42,598 nucleotides of DNA. Origin: Gemmatimonadaceae bacterium. GTDB taxonomy: Bacteria > Gemmatimonadota > Gemmatimonadetes > Gemmatimonadales > Gemmatimonadaceae. Both the position numbers and the translations under genes were made by a program. The notes beneath the pieces are model-generated. The model was given only the letters and a program-made list of their open reading frames with translations. It did no database searches and had not been told where the DNA came from. Shown piece after piece: positions 16,081 to 23,975 of this stretch (the first letter of the stretch is position 1; each line of letters opens with the position of its first letter). The stretch spans positions 1 through 42,598 of the forward strand of contig JANJUF010000006.1 in NCBI GenBank assembly GCA_024710705.1, read 5' to 3'.

Positions 16081-16171
16081 GAGAGGCTATGCGCAAAGCC
16101 TGCGCCGTAGCTGACACCGCCACAAGGGGCCTGTCCCTTCCCCGCCCTGTGGGCATCGTCCAGATTGAGGG

Positions 16172-16894
16172 ATGCGCGCTCCAGTGGACCTCCTCGCGAT
16201 TGCTGCCCACCGTGACGATGTGGAACTGACCTGCGGCGGCGCGCTGATCAAGCATGCGCGACAGGGCCATCGCACCGGCATCATTGACCTGACGGCGGGC
16301 GAGATGGGCACCCGTGGCTCGGCCGAGATCCGAGAGCGTGAGGCGGAGGCAGCGGCCGATGTGCTCGGGGTGGCGGTCCGCGAGAACCTTGGACTCCCCG
16401 ATGCGGGCATCACCAACACCCCTGAGACCCGACTGGCACTCGCCCGACGGATCCGCGAGATGCGCCCCCGCGTGGTCATTGCGCCGGCACCGCGCGGTCG
16501 GCATCCCGACCACCGGGTGGCAGCGCAGCTCATCCGTGACGCCTGCTTTCTGGCCGGCCTCAGCAAGCTCGACCCCACCACGGCGCCCCACCGCCCGTTC
16601 AAGGTGATCCACACCATCACCTACCGCGAGGATCACGTGAAGCCGACCTTCGTGGTGGACATCTCAGCCGAGTTCGAGACCAAGCTCGAGGCCGTGCAGT
16701 GCTACGCTTCGCAGTTCGATGGCGTGACCTGGGCCGGCGAGGTGTACCCGAACGGCGAACCGCTGGCCGACATCGTGCGACACCAGGCGGCGCATTACGG
16801 CTCGTTGATCCGCTGCCAGTACGGCGAACCTTACTTCACCTATGAAACGATGCGCGCCGACGACCTGTTGGCCCTCGAGGTATCCACGTTTTGA
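16172..16894 (+). CDS. bshB1: BshB1-type LmbE/PIG-L N-acetylglucosaminyl deacetylase
   Basis: This 240-residue zinc deacetylase has the LmbE fold. In bacillithiol synthesis BshB1 removes the acetyl group from GlcNAc-malate before cysteine addition. The N-terminal motif is AHRDDVE (H13, D15, D16), with Arg where the classic motif AHPDD has Pro; the second metal segment is GRHPDHR (H111, D113, H114). The segment DLTAGEMGTRGSAEIREREA and the tail with VRHQAAHYGSLIRCQYGEPY match the BshB1 subgroup. Its stop overlaps the start of the dioxygenase gene by 4 nt. bshA and bshC are not in the window, so a bacillithiol role is inferred from similarity; another deacetylation substrate is possible. Confidence 0.82.
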   Translation: MRAPVDLLAIAAHRDDVELTCGGALIKHARQGHRTGIIDLTAGEMGTRGSAEIREREAEAAADVLGVAVRENLGLPDAGITNTPETRLALARRIREMRPRVVIAPAPRGRHPDHRVAAQLIRDACFLAGLSKLDPTTAPHRPFKVIHTITYREDHVKPTFVVDISAEFETKLEAVQCYASQFDGVTWAGEVYPNGEPLADIVRHQAAHYGSLIRCQYGEPYFTYETMRADDLLALEVSTF

Positions 16895-17634
16895 GTCACG
16901 ACGAGATTTCGTACCCGACCTACCTGGAGCTCGGCACCCTGCTCTCGCTCCAGAAGCCACAGAGCAAGCCCGAGCATCCGGACGAACTGTTGTTCATCGT
17001 CGTGCATCAGGCCAGCGAGCTGTGGTTCAAGGTGTTGTTGCATGAGTTCGATACGCTCATCGCGCGCTTGGGCGAGGGCGATGCGCAGGGATCGCTGACG
17101 TCCATGCAGCGCATCAACACGTTGGTGGAGCTGGTCTCCACCGAGCTCTCGGCGCTCGACACGCTACCGCCACAGCGCTTCATGCAATTCCGCGGCTATC
17201 TCGGCCGGTCGAGCGGCTCGCAGAGTGCGCAGTTCAGGGCCATCGAGGCCACGAGCGGCTTGCGCGACCCGCACTTCATGGCGGCGTTGAAGGAGCACGG
17301 CGAGCTGCCACCGATCGTCGCGCGGGCCATCGAACGGCCAACGCTGCAGACGTTGTTCCTGCAGTTGCTGGAGCGGCAGGGCGTGGCGCTGGAGGCCGTG
17401 TACACCGAGCCGCAGCACGGGCTGCTGCACATGCTCGCCGAATCGCTGCTGGCGTACGAGCAGGGGTTCGCGCGGTGGCGCTTCCTGCACGTGCAGTTGG
17501 TGGAGCGGATCATCGGGCCGGACACCGGGGGCACCGGGGGCACGCTCGGCGCGAAGTACCTCGCCAAGACCGTGAACCAGCGCTTCTTCCCTGAACTGTG
17601 GGCCGTGCGCGCGCGGCTGTATGGACGCGGCTGA
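16891..17634 (+). CDS. kynA: Tryptophan 2,3-dioxygenase
   Basis: This 247-residue heme enzyme opens the indole ring of L-tryptophan to N-formylkynurenine, the first step of the kynurenine pathway. Signatures are SYPTYLELGTLLSLQ, DELLFIVVHQASELWFK with catalytic H39, the substrate-pocket SGSQSAQFR, and the heme-ligand region RFLHVQLVERIIG (H200) followed by GGTGGTLG and FPELWAVRARL. It is slightly shorter than typical bacterial enzymes (about 270-290 residues). The start is TTG 16891, overlapping the bshB1 stop (TTGA); no later ATG keeps the conserved SYxxYL segment. It overlaps the formamidase gene by 14 nt, so the two are certainly cotranscribed. Confidence 0.93.
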   Translation: MSHDEISYPTYLELGTLLSLQKPQSKPEHPDELLFIVVHQASELWFKVLLHEFDTLIARLGEGDAQGSLTSMQRINTLVELVSTELSALDTLPPQRFMQFRGYLGRSSGSQSAQFRAIEATSGLRDPHFMAALKEHGELPPIVARAIERPTLQTLFLQLLERQGVALEAVYTEPQHGLLHMLAESLLAYEQGFARWRFLHVQLVERIIGPDTGGTGGTLGAKYLAKTVNQRFFPELWAVRARLYGRG

Positions 17635-18253
17635 ACTGCAGGACATCTCTGTCGCGCTGAGTGCGACGACGCCCCCGTGGCCGGGGGACACGCCGTTCAC
17701 CTGCGGCTGGGCGTGGGCGATGGCGGACGGTGCCAGCGTGAACGTGTCGAAGTGGGAGACGAGCCCGCATGTGGGGACCCACGCCGACGCGCCGCTGCAC
17801 GTGCGGCGCGATGGTGCGGGGGCGGACGCGCTGCCGCTCGCCCCGTTCATCGGACCGGCACGCGTGGTGGATGTCTCGGCGCTGCCAGGGCCGATCAGCC
17901 TCGTGTCGCTGCAGCGCGCAGGCTGGACGCCGGGGACGGTCCGGTTGCTCCTCCGCACCGGGGCGACGACGGCGCGCGGCACATTCCCCGAGCGCTGGCC
18001 GGCGCTGGCGCCTGACGCCGCGGCCGCGCTCGTGCGCGACGGCCTCAAGCTGCTGGGCGTGGACTGCCCGAGCGTGGATGAGCGGGAGAGCAAGGAGTTG
18101 GCAGTACACCATGCGCTCTTCGGCGGCGGGGCATACGTGCTCGAGAACCTCGACCTCCGGGACGTGGCGCCAGGCCCCTACCAGCTCCTCGCGCTCCCGC
18201 TGAAGGTGGGGGTGTGCGACGCCGCCCCCGTGCGCGCCTTTCTCCGGAAGTAG
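17621..18253 (+). CDS. kynB: Kynurenine formamidase (arylformamidase), cyclase family
   Basis: This 210-residue enzyme hydrolyses N-formylkynurenine to kynurenine and formate, the step after the dioxygenase encoded just upstream. The zinc-binding signature is HVGTHADAPLH (H50, H54, D56, H60), and the protein starts with DISVALSATTPPWPGDTPF, typical of bacterial KynB. Further landmarks are LGVDCPSVD and the C-terminal VLENLDLRDVAPGPYQLLALPLK. The length matches the family (about 210). ATG 17621 lies inside the end of kynA. Kynureninase (kynU) does not follow; the next gene after 114 nt is unrelated, so the pathway may stop at kynurenine here or continue elsewhere. Confidence 0.92.
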   Translation: MDAAELQDISVALSATTPPWPGDTPFTCGWAWAMADGASVNVSKWETSPHVGTHADAPLHVRRDGAGADALPLAPFIGPARVVDVSALPGPISLVSLQRAGWTPGTVRLLLRTGATTARGTFPERWPALAPDAAAALVRDGLKLLGVDCPSVDERESKELAVHHALFGGGAYVLENLDLRDVAPGPYQLLALPLKVGVCDAAPVRAFLRK

Positions 18254-18367
18254 CCGCGGCGCACGACGCCCTCCCTGTTCGGCGCGTCCATTGCCGATAT
18301 TTCGCCATTGCCGCCCACGGTTGGGTGCTGCGGACTGACTTCTTGCCTGGGATTGGCTGTGAACCGA

Positions 18368-19468
18368 ATGCTGCGTGGATGGGTGGAGTTCGCCGGATCG
18401 CTGGGACTGGTGCTGGCGCTGCTCGTGGCCTGCGGCGCGGGCGACGCCAGCTCCACGCCGCCGGGAGAGCGGGTCACCCGCGTCGACGCCGGCGACTCAC
18501 TCCACGCCCTCGCGCGGCCTGCGGCCTTCGAGGGCACCTTACCGTGCGACGGCTGCGACGGCATCGAGACGCTGGTCGTGCTGCATCCCGACGGGTCGTT
18601 CCGGTTGCGCGAGCGCAGGCTCGAACGGCGTTCGCAGATGCAGGTCAGCGTGGGCCGCTGGACCGTGAGCCGCGACAGCGTGCCGCGCGTCACGCTCTTC
18701 GGGCGCGATTCCGTGCCGCGGCAGTTCGCGATGACGGGGCTCCTGACGCTGCGCGCGCTGGCTCGCGACGGCGCGCCCCTCGAGTCGACGCGCGCCATCG
18801 AGATGGTCCGGATCGCACCGCCCGCCTCACTCGGCGCGCCGGTGAAGCTGCGCGGCGAGTTCCGCTACGTCGCCGATGCCGCGACGCTCGTGAGCTGCGC
18901 GGGGGGTCGCCAGTTCCCGGTGGGCGGCGACAGCGCCTTCGTTCGACTCCAGGCCGCCTACCGCGAGCATGTGCTCGGCACCGAGGCAGCGATCCTCGTG
19001 GATGCCGAAGGGCAGATGGCGACGCGTCCAGGGATGGAGGAGGGCACGCAGGTGGAGACCTTCGAGGTGGACTCGTTCGCGGTGGTGAATCGGCGCGAGG
19101 CCTGCGAGGCCACCCGGGTGCACGCGCTGATCGCCATCGGCGACTGGCAGCTGCGTGCGCTGGACGGCGAGCCGCTCCCCGCGCTCGAACGCGAGTTGCA
19201 GCCCACGCTGCGCTTCGTGCTCAGCGAGCCGCAGATGTTCGGTAACGCCGGATGCAACCGGTTCTCCGGACGGGCCGTCCTGCGCGGCCTCGATCTCGTG
19301 CCTCAGCCGATCGCGCTCACCAAGCGGATGTGCGCGGACTCCCTCGCGATGGCGCGGGAGTCGCGCTACGGCGCGGTGCTTGGCGAGGGCGGGTGGTTCC
19401 GGCTCGACGGCAACACCCTGGTGTTGGCGAAGGGTGGGGTGGAACGGGCGCGGTTCGAGCGGCGCTGA
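18368..19468 (+). CDS. NlpE-like/META-domain lipoprotein
   Basis: This 366-residue lipoprotein has a signal ending in lipobox LVAC (C22). Residues about 50-150 match the NlpE N-terminal domain, including FEGTLPCDGCDGIETLVVLHPDGSF with its paired Cys (CxxC). Residues about 160-255 form a middle domain with two more cysteines. The C-terminal part (about 260-366) is a META/HslJ domain: IGDWQLRALDGEPLP, MFGNAGCNRFSGRA, and ALTKRMC. NlpE senses surface and outer-membrane stress in enterobacteria; META domains occur in heat-shock or secreted proteins. A GTG at 18359 is an alternative start that adds three residues. No strong ribosome binding site is seen. Confidence 0.8.
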   Translation: MLRGWVEFAGSLGLVLALLVACGAGDASSTPPGERVTRVDAGDSLHALARPAAFEGTLPCDGCDGIETLVVLHPDGSFRLRERRLERRSQMQVSVGRWTVSRDSVPRVTLFGRDSVPRQFAMTGLLTLRALARDGAPLESTRAIEMVRIAPPASLGAPVKLRGEFRYVADAATLVSCAGGRQFPVGGDSAFVRLQAAYREHVLGTEAAILVDAEGQMATRPGMEEGTQVETFEVDSFAVVNRREACEATRVHALIAIGDWQLRALDGEPLPALERELQPTLRFVLSEPQMFGNAGCNRFSGRAVLRGLDLVPQPIALTKRMCADSLAMARESRYGAVLGEGGWFRLDGNTLVLAKGGVERARFERR

Positions 19469-19485
19469 GCGGCGGCGGCGCTCAG
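19465..19485. terminator. Convergent hairpin containing both stop codons
   Basis: A 7-bp CTGAGCG/CGCTCAG stem (19465-19471 with 19479-19485) has a GCGGCGG loop. The TGA of the NlpE-META gene lies in the left arm, and the TGA of the PrcB-like gene lies in the right arm on the other strand. The two genes end 13 nt apart. Confidence 0.5.
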
Positions 19486-20021
19486 TCGCACTGGCGGTGG
19501 CGGGTCCGTTCGAGGAAGCGCACCTGCAAGTCGGTCCGCGGGACAATCACGGCGTGGGTGGGGAAGGTCAGCGCCAGCGTCGTGCCGCAGTTGCCGGGAG
19601 TAATGGATTCCACCATGACGTCCAGCGTCCCACCCGGCGTGGTCACGCGTCGAATGACGATCTCGAAGCCGCCGCTGCGCTGGGTCCCTTGCGAGGCAAA
19701 GAGCACCATCTCCGTCGCGAAGTCCACCGGCGGGGGAGGCGGCGGACCGGGCCTGAGGTGACTGCCGAGGCGTCGCCACAACTCAGCCCACGCGTCGGCG
19801 TCGCGTACGATCCGCCGCTCAACCGAATCGATGCCGGAAGAGATCCTGAAGGGGTATGCGGCGCTGAACTCCTCCGCCCTGGCGGGCGCGACCGCCCAGA
19901 CGGGGGCGCGCAACGAAAGCTCGTTCCAGTCGCCGCCGGTTGGGCCATCCGAAGACGAGCAGGCGAGCACGGCGGACGCCGCGCACGCAAGTACGGCAAG
20001 TCGAGGATGCGTCATGCCCAT
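19482..20021 (-). CDS. PrcB-like domain lipoprotein 1
   Basis: This 179-residue lipoprotein has a lipobox VLAC (C21) and a C-terminal PrcB-like domain. The recognisable core is VDFATEMVLFASQG-TQRSGGFEIVIRRV, with conserved RDADAWAELWRRL before it and VPRTDLQVRFLERT after it. PrcB was described as a partner of a protease complex in Treponema; in most bacteria the domain has no known role. It closely resembles the upstream neighbour over its whole length and shares its terminal Cys-Asp. The gap to that neighbour is 46 nt on the same strand, so an operon is likely. An alternative start at ATG 20015 would remove two residues. Confidence 0.72.
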   Translation of the reverse strand: MGMTHPRLAVLACAASAVLACSSSDGPTGGDWNELSLRAPVWAVAPARAEEFSAAYPFRISSGIDSVERRIVRDADAWAELWRRLGSHLRPGPPPPPPVDFATEMVLFASQGTQRSGGFEIVIRRVTTPGGTLDVMVESITPGNCGTTLALTFPTHAVIVPRTDLQVRFLERTRHRQCD

Positions 20022-20067
20022 GCGTACCTCACGATGTCACCGGATGCAACCATCACGCCGATGCCAC

Positions 20068-20601
20068 TCAGTCGCACTGGTGGACGCGGTGCCGCTCAAG
20101 GAAGGTCACACCCAGCGGCGTGCGCGGAATGACCAGGACATCCGTCGCCTGCGTGAAGGCCTGCGTCGTGACGCACGAGGGGCCAGGGCTCGCGGACTCG
20201 ACCAGCACCTCAAGTGCACCGGGCGACTGCACCACCGCCCTGATGTCGATGGTGTGGCCGCCAGTGGGCTTGGCGCCTTGCGAGACGAACAGCACCAGTT
20301 CCGTGGCGAAGTCCACGGCCGGCAGTGGCGGCTGCGGCAACATTCCTGCGCTGAGGCGGGCCCAGAGCGCCGTCCACGCCGCGGCATCGCGAATCACCAG
20401 GCGCTCCGTTTCGTCCACGCCGGAGTAGTACCTGAAGGGGTAGGCCCCTTCGAACTCCGCGGCCCGCTCCGGTGCCACGGCCCAGGACGGTTGCGCGAGG
20501 GCGTCATCATCCCACTCAGCCTCGGTCGGGCTCGAGGATTGGGCGCAGGCCAGAAGTCCTCCGGCGGCGATGGCGAGTACGGCAAGTCGGATGGTCATCA
20601 T
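20068..20601 (-). CDS. PrcB-like domain lipoprotein 2
   Basis: This 177-residue paralogue of the next gene has lipobox LLAC (C19), a short acidic linker, then PSWAVAPERAAEFEGAYPF, RDAAAWTALWARL and the PrcB-like core VDFATELVLFVSQGAKPTGGH. It ends in HQCD, matching the RQCD end of the neighbour. The two genes therefore come from a tandem duplication with considerable divergence. ATG 20601 is chosen because a TATACT hexamer stands 5 nt upstream of it, implying a leaderless message; ATG 20598 follows directly. Longer in-frame starts upstream would add an Arg/Pro-rich stretch and lose the lipoprotein signal. Confidence 0.72.
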   Translation of the reverse strand: MMTIRLAVLAIAAGGLLACAQSSSPTEAEWDDDALAQPSWAVAPERAAEFEGAYPFRYYSGVDETERLVIRDAAAWTALWARLSAGMLPQPPLPAVDFATELVLFVSQGAKPTGGHTIDIRAVVQSPGALEVLVESASPGPSCVTTQAFTQATDVLVIPRTPLGVTFLERHRVHQCD

Positions 20602-20925
20602 ACTGAAGTATACCCCGTACGCCGCCGGGCGGTCACCGTCGTTGCGCCCCCGTGCCATCCGGCGCCCGATCGCCGGAGGTGTCGCCCGTGATCGCCCGGT
20701 GACCAGCGTTCGGATCTTGGCGTCGGGGGGAAACGGCGGCAATGACCAAGCGCACCGCAGTGCGACGAACAGCAGCCGCAGGGCCCACGTCATCCGGGGT
20801 ACGTACGCTCCGGTGGTGAGGTGCGATGCTGCCCGCACCCCGGGCGGCGGCGGTCACGCGAGGGCCGTCGGTGCTATGTTCCGCTTCGACGCCCATCCGC
20901 ACCCGCCCACCGCGCCGGAGCTCCC
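20602..20925. other. Divergent intergenic region
   Basis: These 324 nt separate two divergent secreted-protein genes. On the minus strand they hold the TATACT element of the PrcB-like gene with GTGACC about 18 nt further upstream. On the plus strand TATGTT at 20875-20880 is a candidate -10 for the gene at 20926. Open frames across the region are compositionally biased and I see no domain in them. Confidence 0.5.
20607..20612 (-). promoter_or_regulatory. Putative leaderless -10 element (TATACT)
   Basis: On the minus strand TATACT is followed by 5 nt and ATG 20601, and no Shine-Dalgarno sequence fits between. GTGACC, a 4/6 match to TTGACA, lies 18 nt upstream. The arrangement is the same as before the outer-membrane barrel gene at 33985. 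Confidence 0.5.
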
Positions 20926-21516
20926 GTGTCCCACCGACCGCTCGCCGTCCTCGCACTCGTGGCGATCCTCGTCCCGACGTCACTGGTCGAGGCGCAGGCG
21001 GCAACACGGCGAAGTGCCCAGGACCGCTTCTGGGCGAACCTGCAGGCCCTCTGTGGCAGCGCCGCGGCCGGCACGCTCCTCGCGGCGCCGCCGGGCGACA
21101 CGCAGATCAACCCGCAGGCGCGGCTGGTCGTGCACTTCTGGGAATGCAGCGACCACGAACTTCGCTTCCCGCTCTACGTGGACGACAATCGGTCCCGGAC
21201 CTGGGTCTTCCTTCGGCATCCTGACGGCATCGAGCTGCGGCATGACCACCGCGAGGCCGATGGCAGCGAATCGCCGAGCACCTGGTATGGCGCGAGCACG
21301 ATGAGTGAGGGGACCGCGGAGCGGCAGGACTTCGTCACGATGCGCAACGGCGTGGCTGGCGGATGGCGCGTGGAGATCGTTCCGGGCCGTCGGTTCAGCT
21401 ACGGCACGGCGCGCAACGGCGAGTGGAGGCATCATCTGGAGTTCGACCTGACGGCGCCCGTCCCCCTGCCGCCTCCGCACTGGGGGCACCTCACGCGTCC
21501 CTCGCAACGCCCCTGA
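20926..21516 (+). CDS. Secreted protein of unknown function
   Basis: This 196-residue protein has a signal peptide (VSHRPLAVLALVAILVPTSLVEAQA, cleavage near EAQ-AA). The mature part has no domain I recognise. It contains QDRFWANLQALCGSAAAGTL, a tryptophan/cysteine segment (VHFWECSDHELRFPLY), and a strand-rich C-terminal half with RTWVFLRHPDGIELRHDHRE, ending in WGHLTRPSQRP. The two cysteines could form a disulfide after export. GTG 20926 is chosen for the signal peptide and the GGAG about 6 nt upstream. It is a single gene, divergent from the PrcB-like pair; a compact beta-sandwich or lipocalin-like fold is only a guess. Confidence 0.7.
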   Translation: MSHRPLAVLALVAILVPTSLVEAQAATRRSAQDRFWANLQALCGSAAAGTLLAAPPGDTQINPQARLVVHFWECSDHELRFPLYVDDNRSRTWVFLRHPDGIELRHDHREADGSESPSTWYGASTMSEGTAERQDFVTMRNGVAGGWRVEIVPGRRFSYGTARNGEWRHHLEFDLTAPVPLPPPHWGHLTRPSQRP

Positions 21517-21550
21517 GAGGACGACAATCCCGCCCAACGGAGCGCAGGCC

Positions 21551-22147
21551 ATGCAATCCCGAGCCACGACCGTCACCCAGTACCTCAGCGAGCTCCCGCC
21601 CGACCGCCGCGCGGCGGCGGACGCGGTGATCCAGGTGATCCGCGCGAATGCCGATCCCCTGCTCGAAGAGGGAATGCAGTATGGGATGATCGGCTGGTAC
21701 GTGCCGCATCGGGTGTTCCCCGCTGGGTACCACGCGGACCCCCGGCAACCGCTGCCCTTCGCCTGCCTCGCCTCGCAGAAGAATCACCTCTCACTCTACC
21801 TGATGTCCGTCTATGCCGACGGCACATCCGATGAGCAGTGGTTTCGCATGCAGTGGGCACGGACGGGCAAGGCGCTCGACATGGGGAAGAGCTGCATCCG
21901 GTTCAAGCGTGCCGAGGACCTTGCGCTCGACGTGATCGCCGAGGCCTTCCAGCGGGTCGGCGTGGAGCGACACCTCGAGGTGTACGCGCAGGTGGATCCG
22001 CGGAATCGCCCCAAGGGCGCACCGAAGGCGAAGCAGGTCGCGAAGAAGACCGCGAAGAAGACCGCGAAGAAGGTCGCGAAAGTGCCGGCGAGAAACTTGG
22101 TGAAGAAGTCTGCGAGCAAGTCCGCCAAGCCGGCCCCGAAGAAGTAA
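21551..22147 (+). CDS. DUF1801 (YdhG-like) protein with histone-H1-like tail
   Basis: This 198-residue protein has a DUF1801/YdhG-like domain at about residues 1-145: VTQYLSELPPDRRAAADAVI, MQYGMIGWYVP, CLASQKNHLSLYLM and GKSCIRFKRAEDLALDVI. The family adopts an SRPBCC-unlike small alpha/beta fold with no settled function and includes proteins annotated as iron chaperone-like. The last 40 residues (from about 155) are almost only Lys, Ala, Pro, Val and Ser, with KKTAKK units, like the C-terminal tails of bacterial histone-H1-type proteins, suggesting nucleic-acid or polyanion binding. A GGAG-containing ribosome binding site precedes ATG 21551. It converges with the DinB gene, with 8 nt between stops. 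Confidence 0.82.
   Translation: MQSRATTVTQYLSELPPDRRAAADAVIQVIRANADPLLEEGMQYGMIGWYVPHRVFPAGYHADPRQPLPFACLASQKNHLSLYLMSVYADGTSDEQWFRMQWARTGKALDMGKSCIRFKRAEDLALDVIAEAFQRVGVERHLEVYAQVDPRNRPKGAPKAKQVAKKTAKKTAKKVAKVPARNLVKKSASKSAKPAPKK
22040..22078 (+). repeat. In-frame 12-nt tandem repeat coding for Lys/Ala tail
   Basis: The unit GCGAAGAAGACC (Ala-Lys-Lys-Thr) is repeated about three times, with the last copy ending in GTC instead of ACC. The repeat keeps the reading frame, so slippage would lengthen or shorten the basic tail by four residues per unit. Confidence 0.7.
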
Positions 22148-22155
22148 CCGTTGCC

Positions 22156-22743
22156 CTAGCCTCGCAGTTGCTCCAGATCCGGAACGCAGGGCACGGACTT
22201 GCCCCGGATCTTGGGCGGCGCCAGCAGCCTGGCGTGGTGCCGCGTGTGCGCATTCAGCAGGCGGAGCGTTTCGTAGGGCACGAGTGGGCCGAGATAGGCG
22301 TGCGTCATCGTAACGCCCCCGCGTTGCTCGGCCTCCCGCAGGGCGCTCAGCGCCTCGGCGGCTTCCCGCTGCACGCGAATCACGGCCTCGAGGCGCGGCA
22401 CGGCGTGGGCGCGGATGGCATCGGGACGGACCTCCCGCGGCGCCGGGACGCCGGATGGGAATCGCTGGGTGAGCGACATCAGCGGCAGCATGATGCGTCG
22501 CGAGAGCCAGGCCACCCACCGCGGGCGACGCAGCCGCATCCCCGCTCCGCCGCGCACCGCATCACGGCCCAGCGCGTAGGAAATCGCGATGTGCTCCATC
22601 ACCTGCGCCGGGCTCCACCGGTCGGCACCCGGCGGCAGGATCCACTTCTCGTCCGGCACCAGTGAGACGGCCGTGAGCAGCGCCGCAACGCTCCGCGCGT
22701 GTTCACGCTCCGCATCCTGCCACCGTTTCGATCCCACCTGCAT
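22156..22743 (-). CDS. DinB-superfamily protein
   Basis: This 195-residue protein has the four-helix DinB_2 pattern: RWSPAQVMEHIAISYALGRDAV with the first metal-ligand-type His, a middle helix EAVIRVQREAAEALSALRE, and the C-terminal NAHTRHHARLLAPP with the second and third His. DinB/YfiT members are metal-dependent and include bacillithiol transferases, but most have unknown substrates. Because a BshB1-type gene lies 6 kb away, a thiol-transferase role is an attractive but unproven idea. GGAG lies upstream of ATG 22743. It is separated from the propeller gene by 63 nt on the same strand and may have its own promoter. Confidence 0.8.
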   Translation of the reverse strand: MQVGSKRWQDAEREHARSVAALLTAVSLVPDEKWILPPGADRWSPAQVMEHIAISYALGRDAVRGGAGMRLRRPRWVAWLSRRIMLPLMSLTQRFPSGVPAPREVRPDAIRAHAVPRLEAVIRVQREAAEALSALREAEQRGGVTMTHAYLGPLVPYETLRLLNAHTRHHARLLAPPKIRGKSVPCVPDLEQLRG

Positions 22744-22806
22744 CGCGCCTGGCTCCGTTCGGATGGACGCTGGACCAACGACCCCGATGCGTGCGGGGTT
22801 CCCGAC

Positions 22807-23973
22807 CTACCGCCGCGCCGGACGGAAGCTGAGCACGCCGTTCGCGCCCGTCTCGGAGTCTACCGAAATCGCCGCGATGGCGTCGAGCGACAGCACCGGC
22901 GTGACGACCGACGAGATGTTGCGGTCCAACAACACCACGTGGCTGAGTCGCCCATCGGCCTCGAAGACGTCGAACACCGTACGCTCGCTCCCACCGGCCA
23001 CCCAGCGGCGCACCCAGACCCGGCCGTCCTCGCCGGCGTAGAGGTTGAGTATCGGCGGGTACGTCTCCGGCACCCGCAGCTCACGCACCTCGGGCGGCAT
23101 CCCCATCACCTGGTTCAGGGGCACGGGCACCGAGTCCAGGCGCTGCCGCAGCGCCCGCAGGCTGTCGCGGCGCTCGGCCGGCGGAATGCGCTCCGCTGCC
23201 ACCATGCGCCGGTACTCTCGCACCAGTTGCCCCTCACGGTCCGTCTCGCGCACCACGTAGCTGCGCCCGTCGCTGGTGAGCAGGGTACCGCGCGGGGTGA
23301 CGTCCCAGCGCGGCAACGGATGGAAGGGCACGTGATTCAGTCCCGGCAACATGCGTCCGCTCCGTTCATCCAGGCGCATGCTCGCGGTGGACATCGGCGC
23401 GCCGGGAAAGGCCGGCACCACCAAGGAATCGGTGAGTCCACCTTCAAGGCGAAAGCGGTGGAACAATCCGGAGCGCACCTCGCGTCCGATGATGTTGAAG
23501 GCCGGGTAGAACAGGTGACCGTCGCGGTCGAAGCGCGTGGCGTGGCGCGACATCCAGTCGTTCATGGGCGGGCCACGGAAGGCATCGAGGTATCGTGTCA
23601 GCCTCCGCGTGGCCGGGTCGGCGGCAAATCGCGAGACCACCTCCACGTCGCGCACGTACAGCCGGCCGTCCGGACCGATGGCGATTCCGGTCGGTGCCTG
23701 AAACTCGCCCGGCCCTTTCCCCTTCCGCCCGATGGCCCGCTGCGAACGGCCGAGTGAATCGAAGACCCAGATCCGTCCGTCGGAGGCGTCGGAGACGTAC
23801 ACCGTACCCCGCGCATCCATCGCGATGCCCGAGAGCTGGCCGAGGGAGTCCGCTGTATCGTGCATCCCTTCGGTGACTTCCCAGCGCAGGGTCATGCGCA
23901 GCGTGTCCACGCGCTGCGCTTCGAGCGCTGGCGCCACGACGGCGAGGGCACAGAAGAGCATCGGTTTGAGCAT
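22807..23973 (-). CDS. Secreted six-bladed beta-propeller (NHL-type) protein
   Basis: This 388-residue exported protein has a signal peptide (MLKPMLFCALAVVAPALEAQ). It carries propeller repeats such as LSGIAMDARGTVYVSDASDGRIWVFD and PTGIAIGPDGRLYVRDVEVV, each with a GxxxDxxGxxYVxD-like blade core and GKGPGEFQ loops. A long insertion with charged residues follows (AAERIPPAERRDSLRALRQRL), then further blades. Such proteins usually bind ligands or proteins and have no fixed catalytic role. ATG 23973 is 2 nt after the AddA stop, so it is probably cotranscribed with the DNA-repair genes despite its extracytoplasmic location. Its function is unknown. Confidence 0.82.
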   Translation of the reverse strand: MLKPMLFCALAVVAPALEAQRVDTLRMTLRWEVTEGMHDTADSLGQLSGIAMDARGTVYVSDASDGRIWVFDSLGRSQRAIGRKGKGPGEFQAPTGIAIGPDGRLYVRDVEVVSRFAADPATRRLTRYLDAFRGPPMNDWMSRHATRFDRDGHLFYPAFNIIGREVRSGLFHRFRLEGGLTDSLVVPAFPGAPMSTASMRLDERSGRMLPGLNHVPFHPLPRWDVTPRGTLLTSDGRSYVVRETDREGQLVREYRRMVAAERIPPAERRDSLRALRQRLDSVPVPLNQVMGMPPEVRELRVPETYPPILNLYAGEDGRVWVRRWVAGGSERTVFDVFEADGRLSHVVLLDRNISSVVTPVLSLDAIAAISVDSETGANGVLSFRPARR

Positions 23974-23975
23974 CG

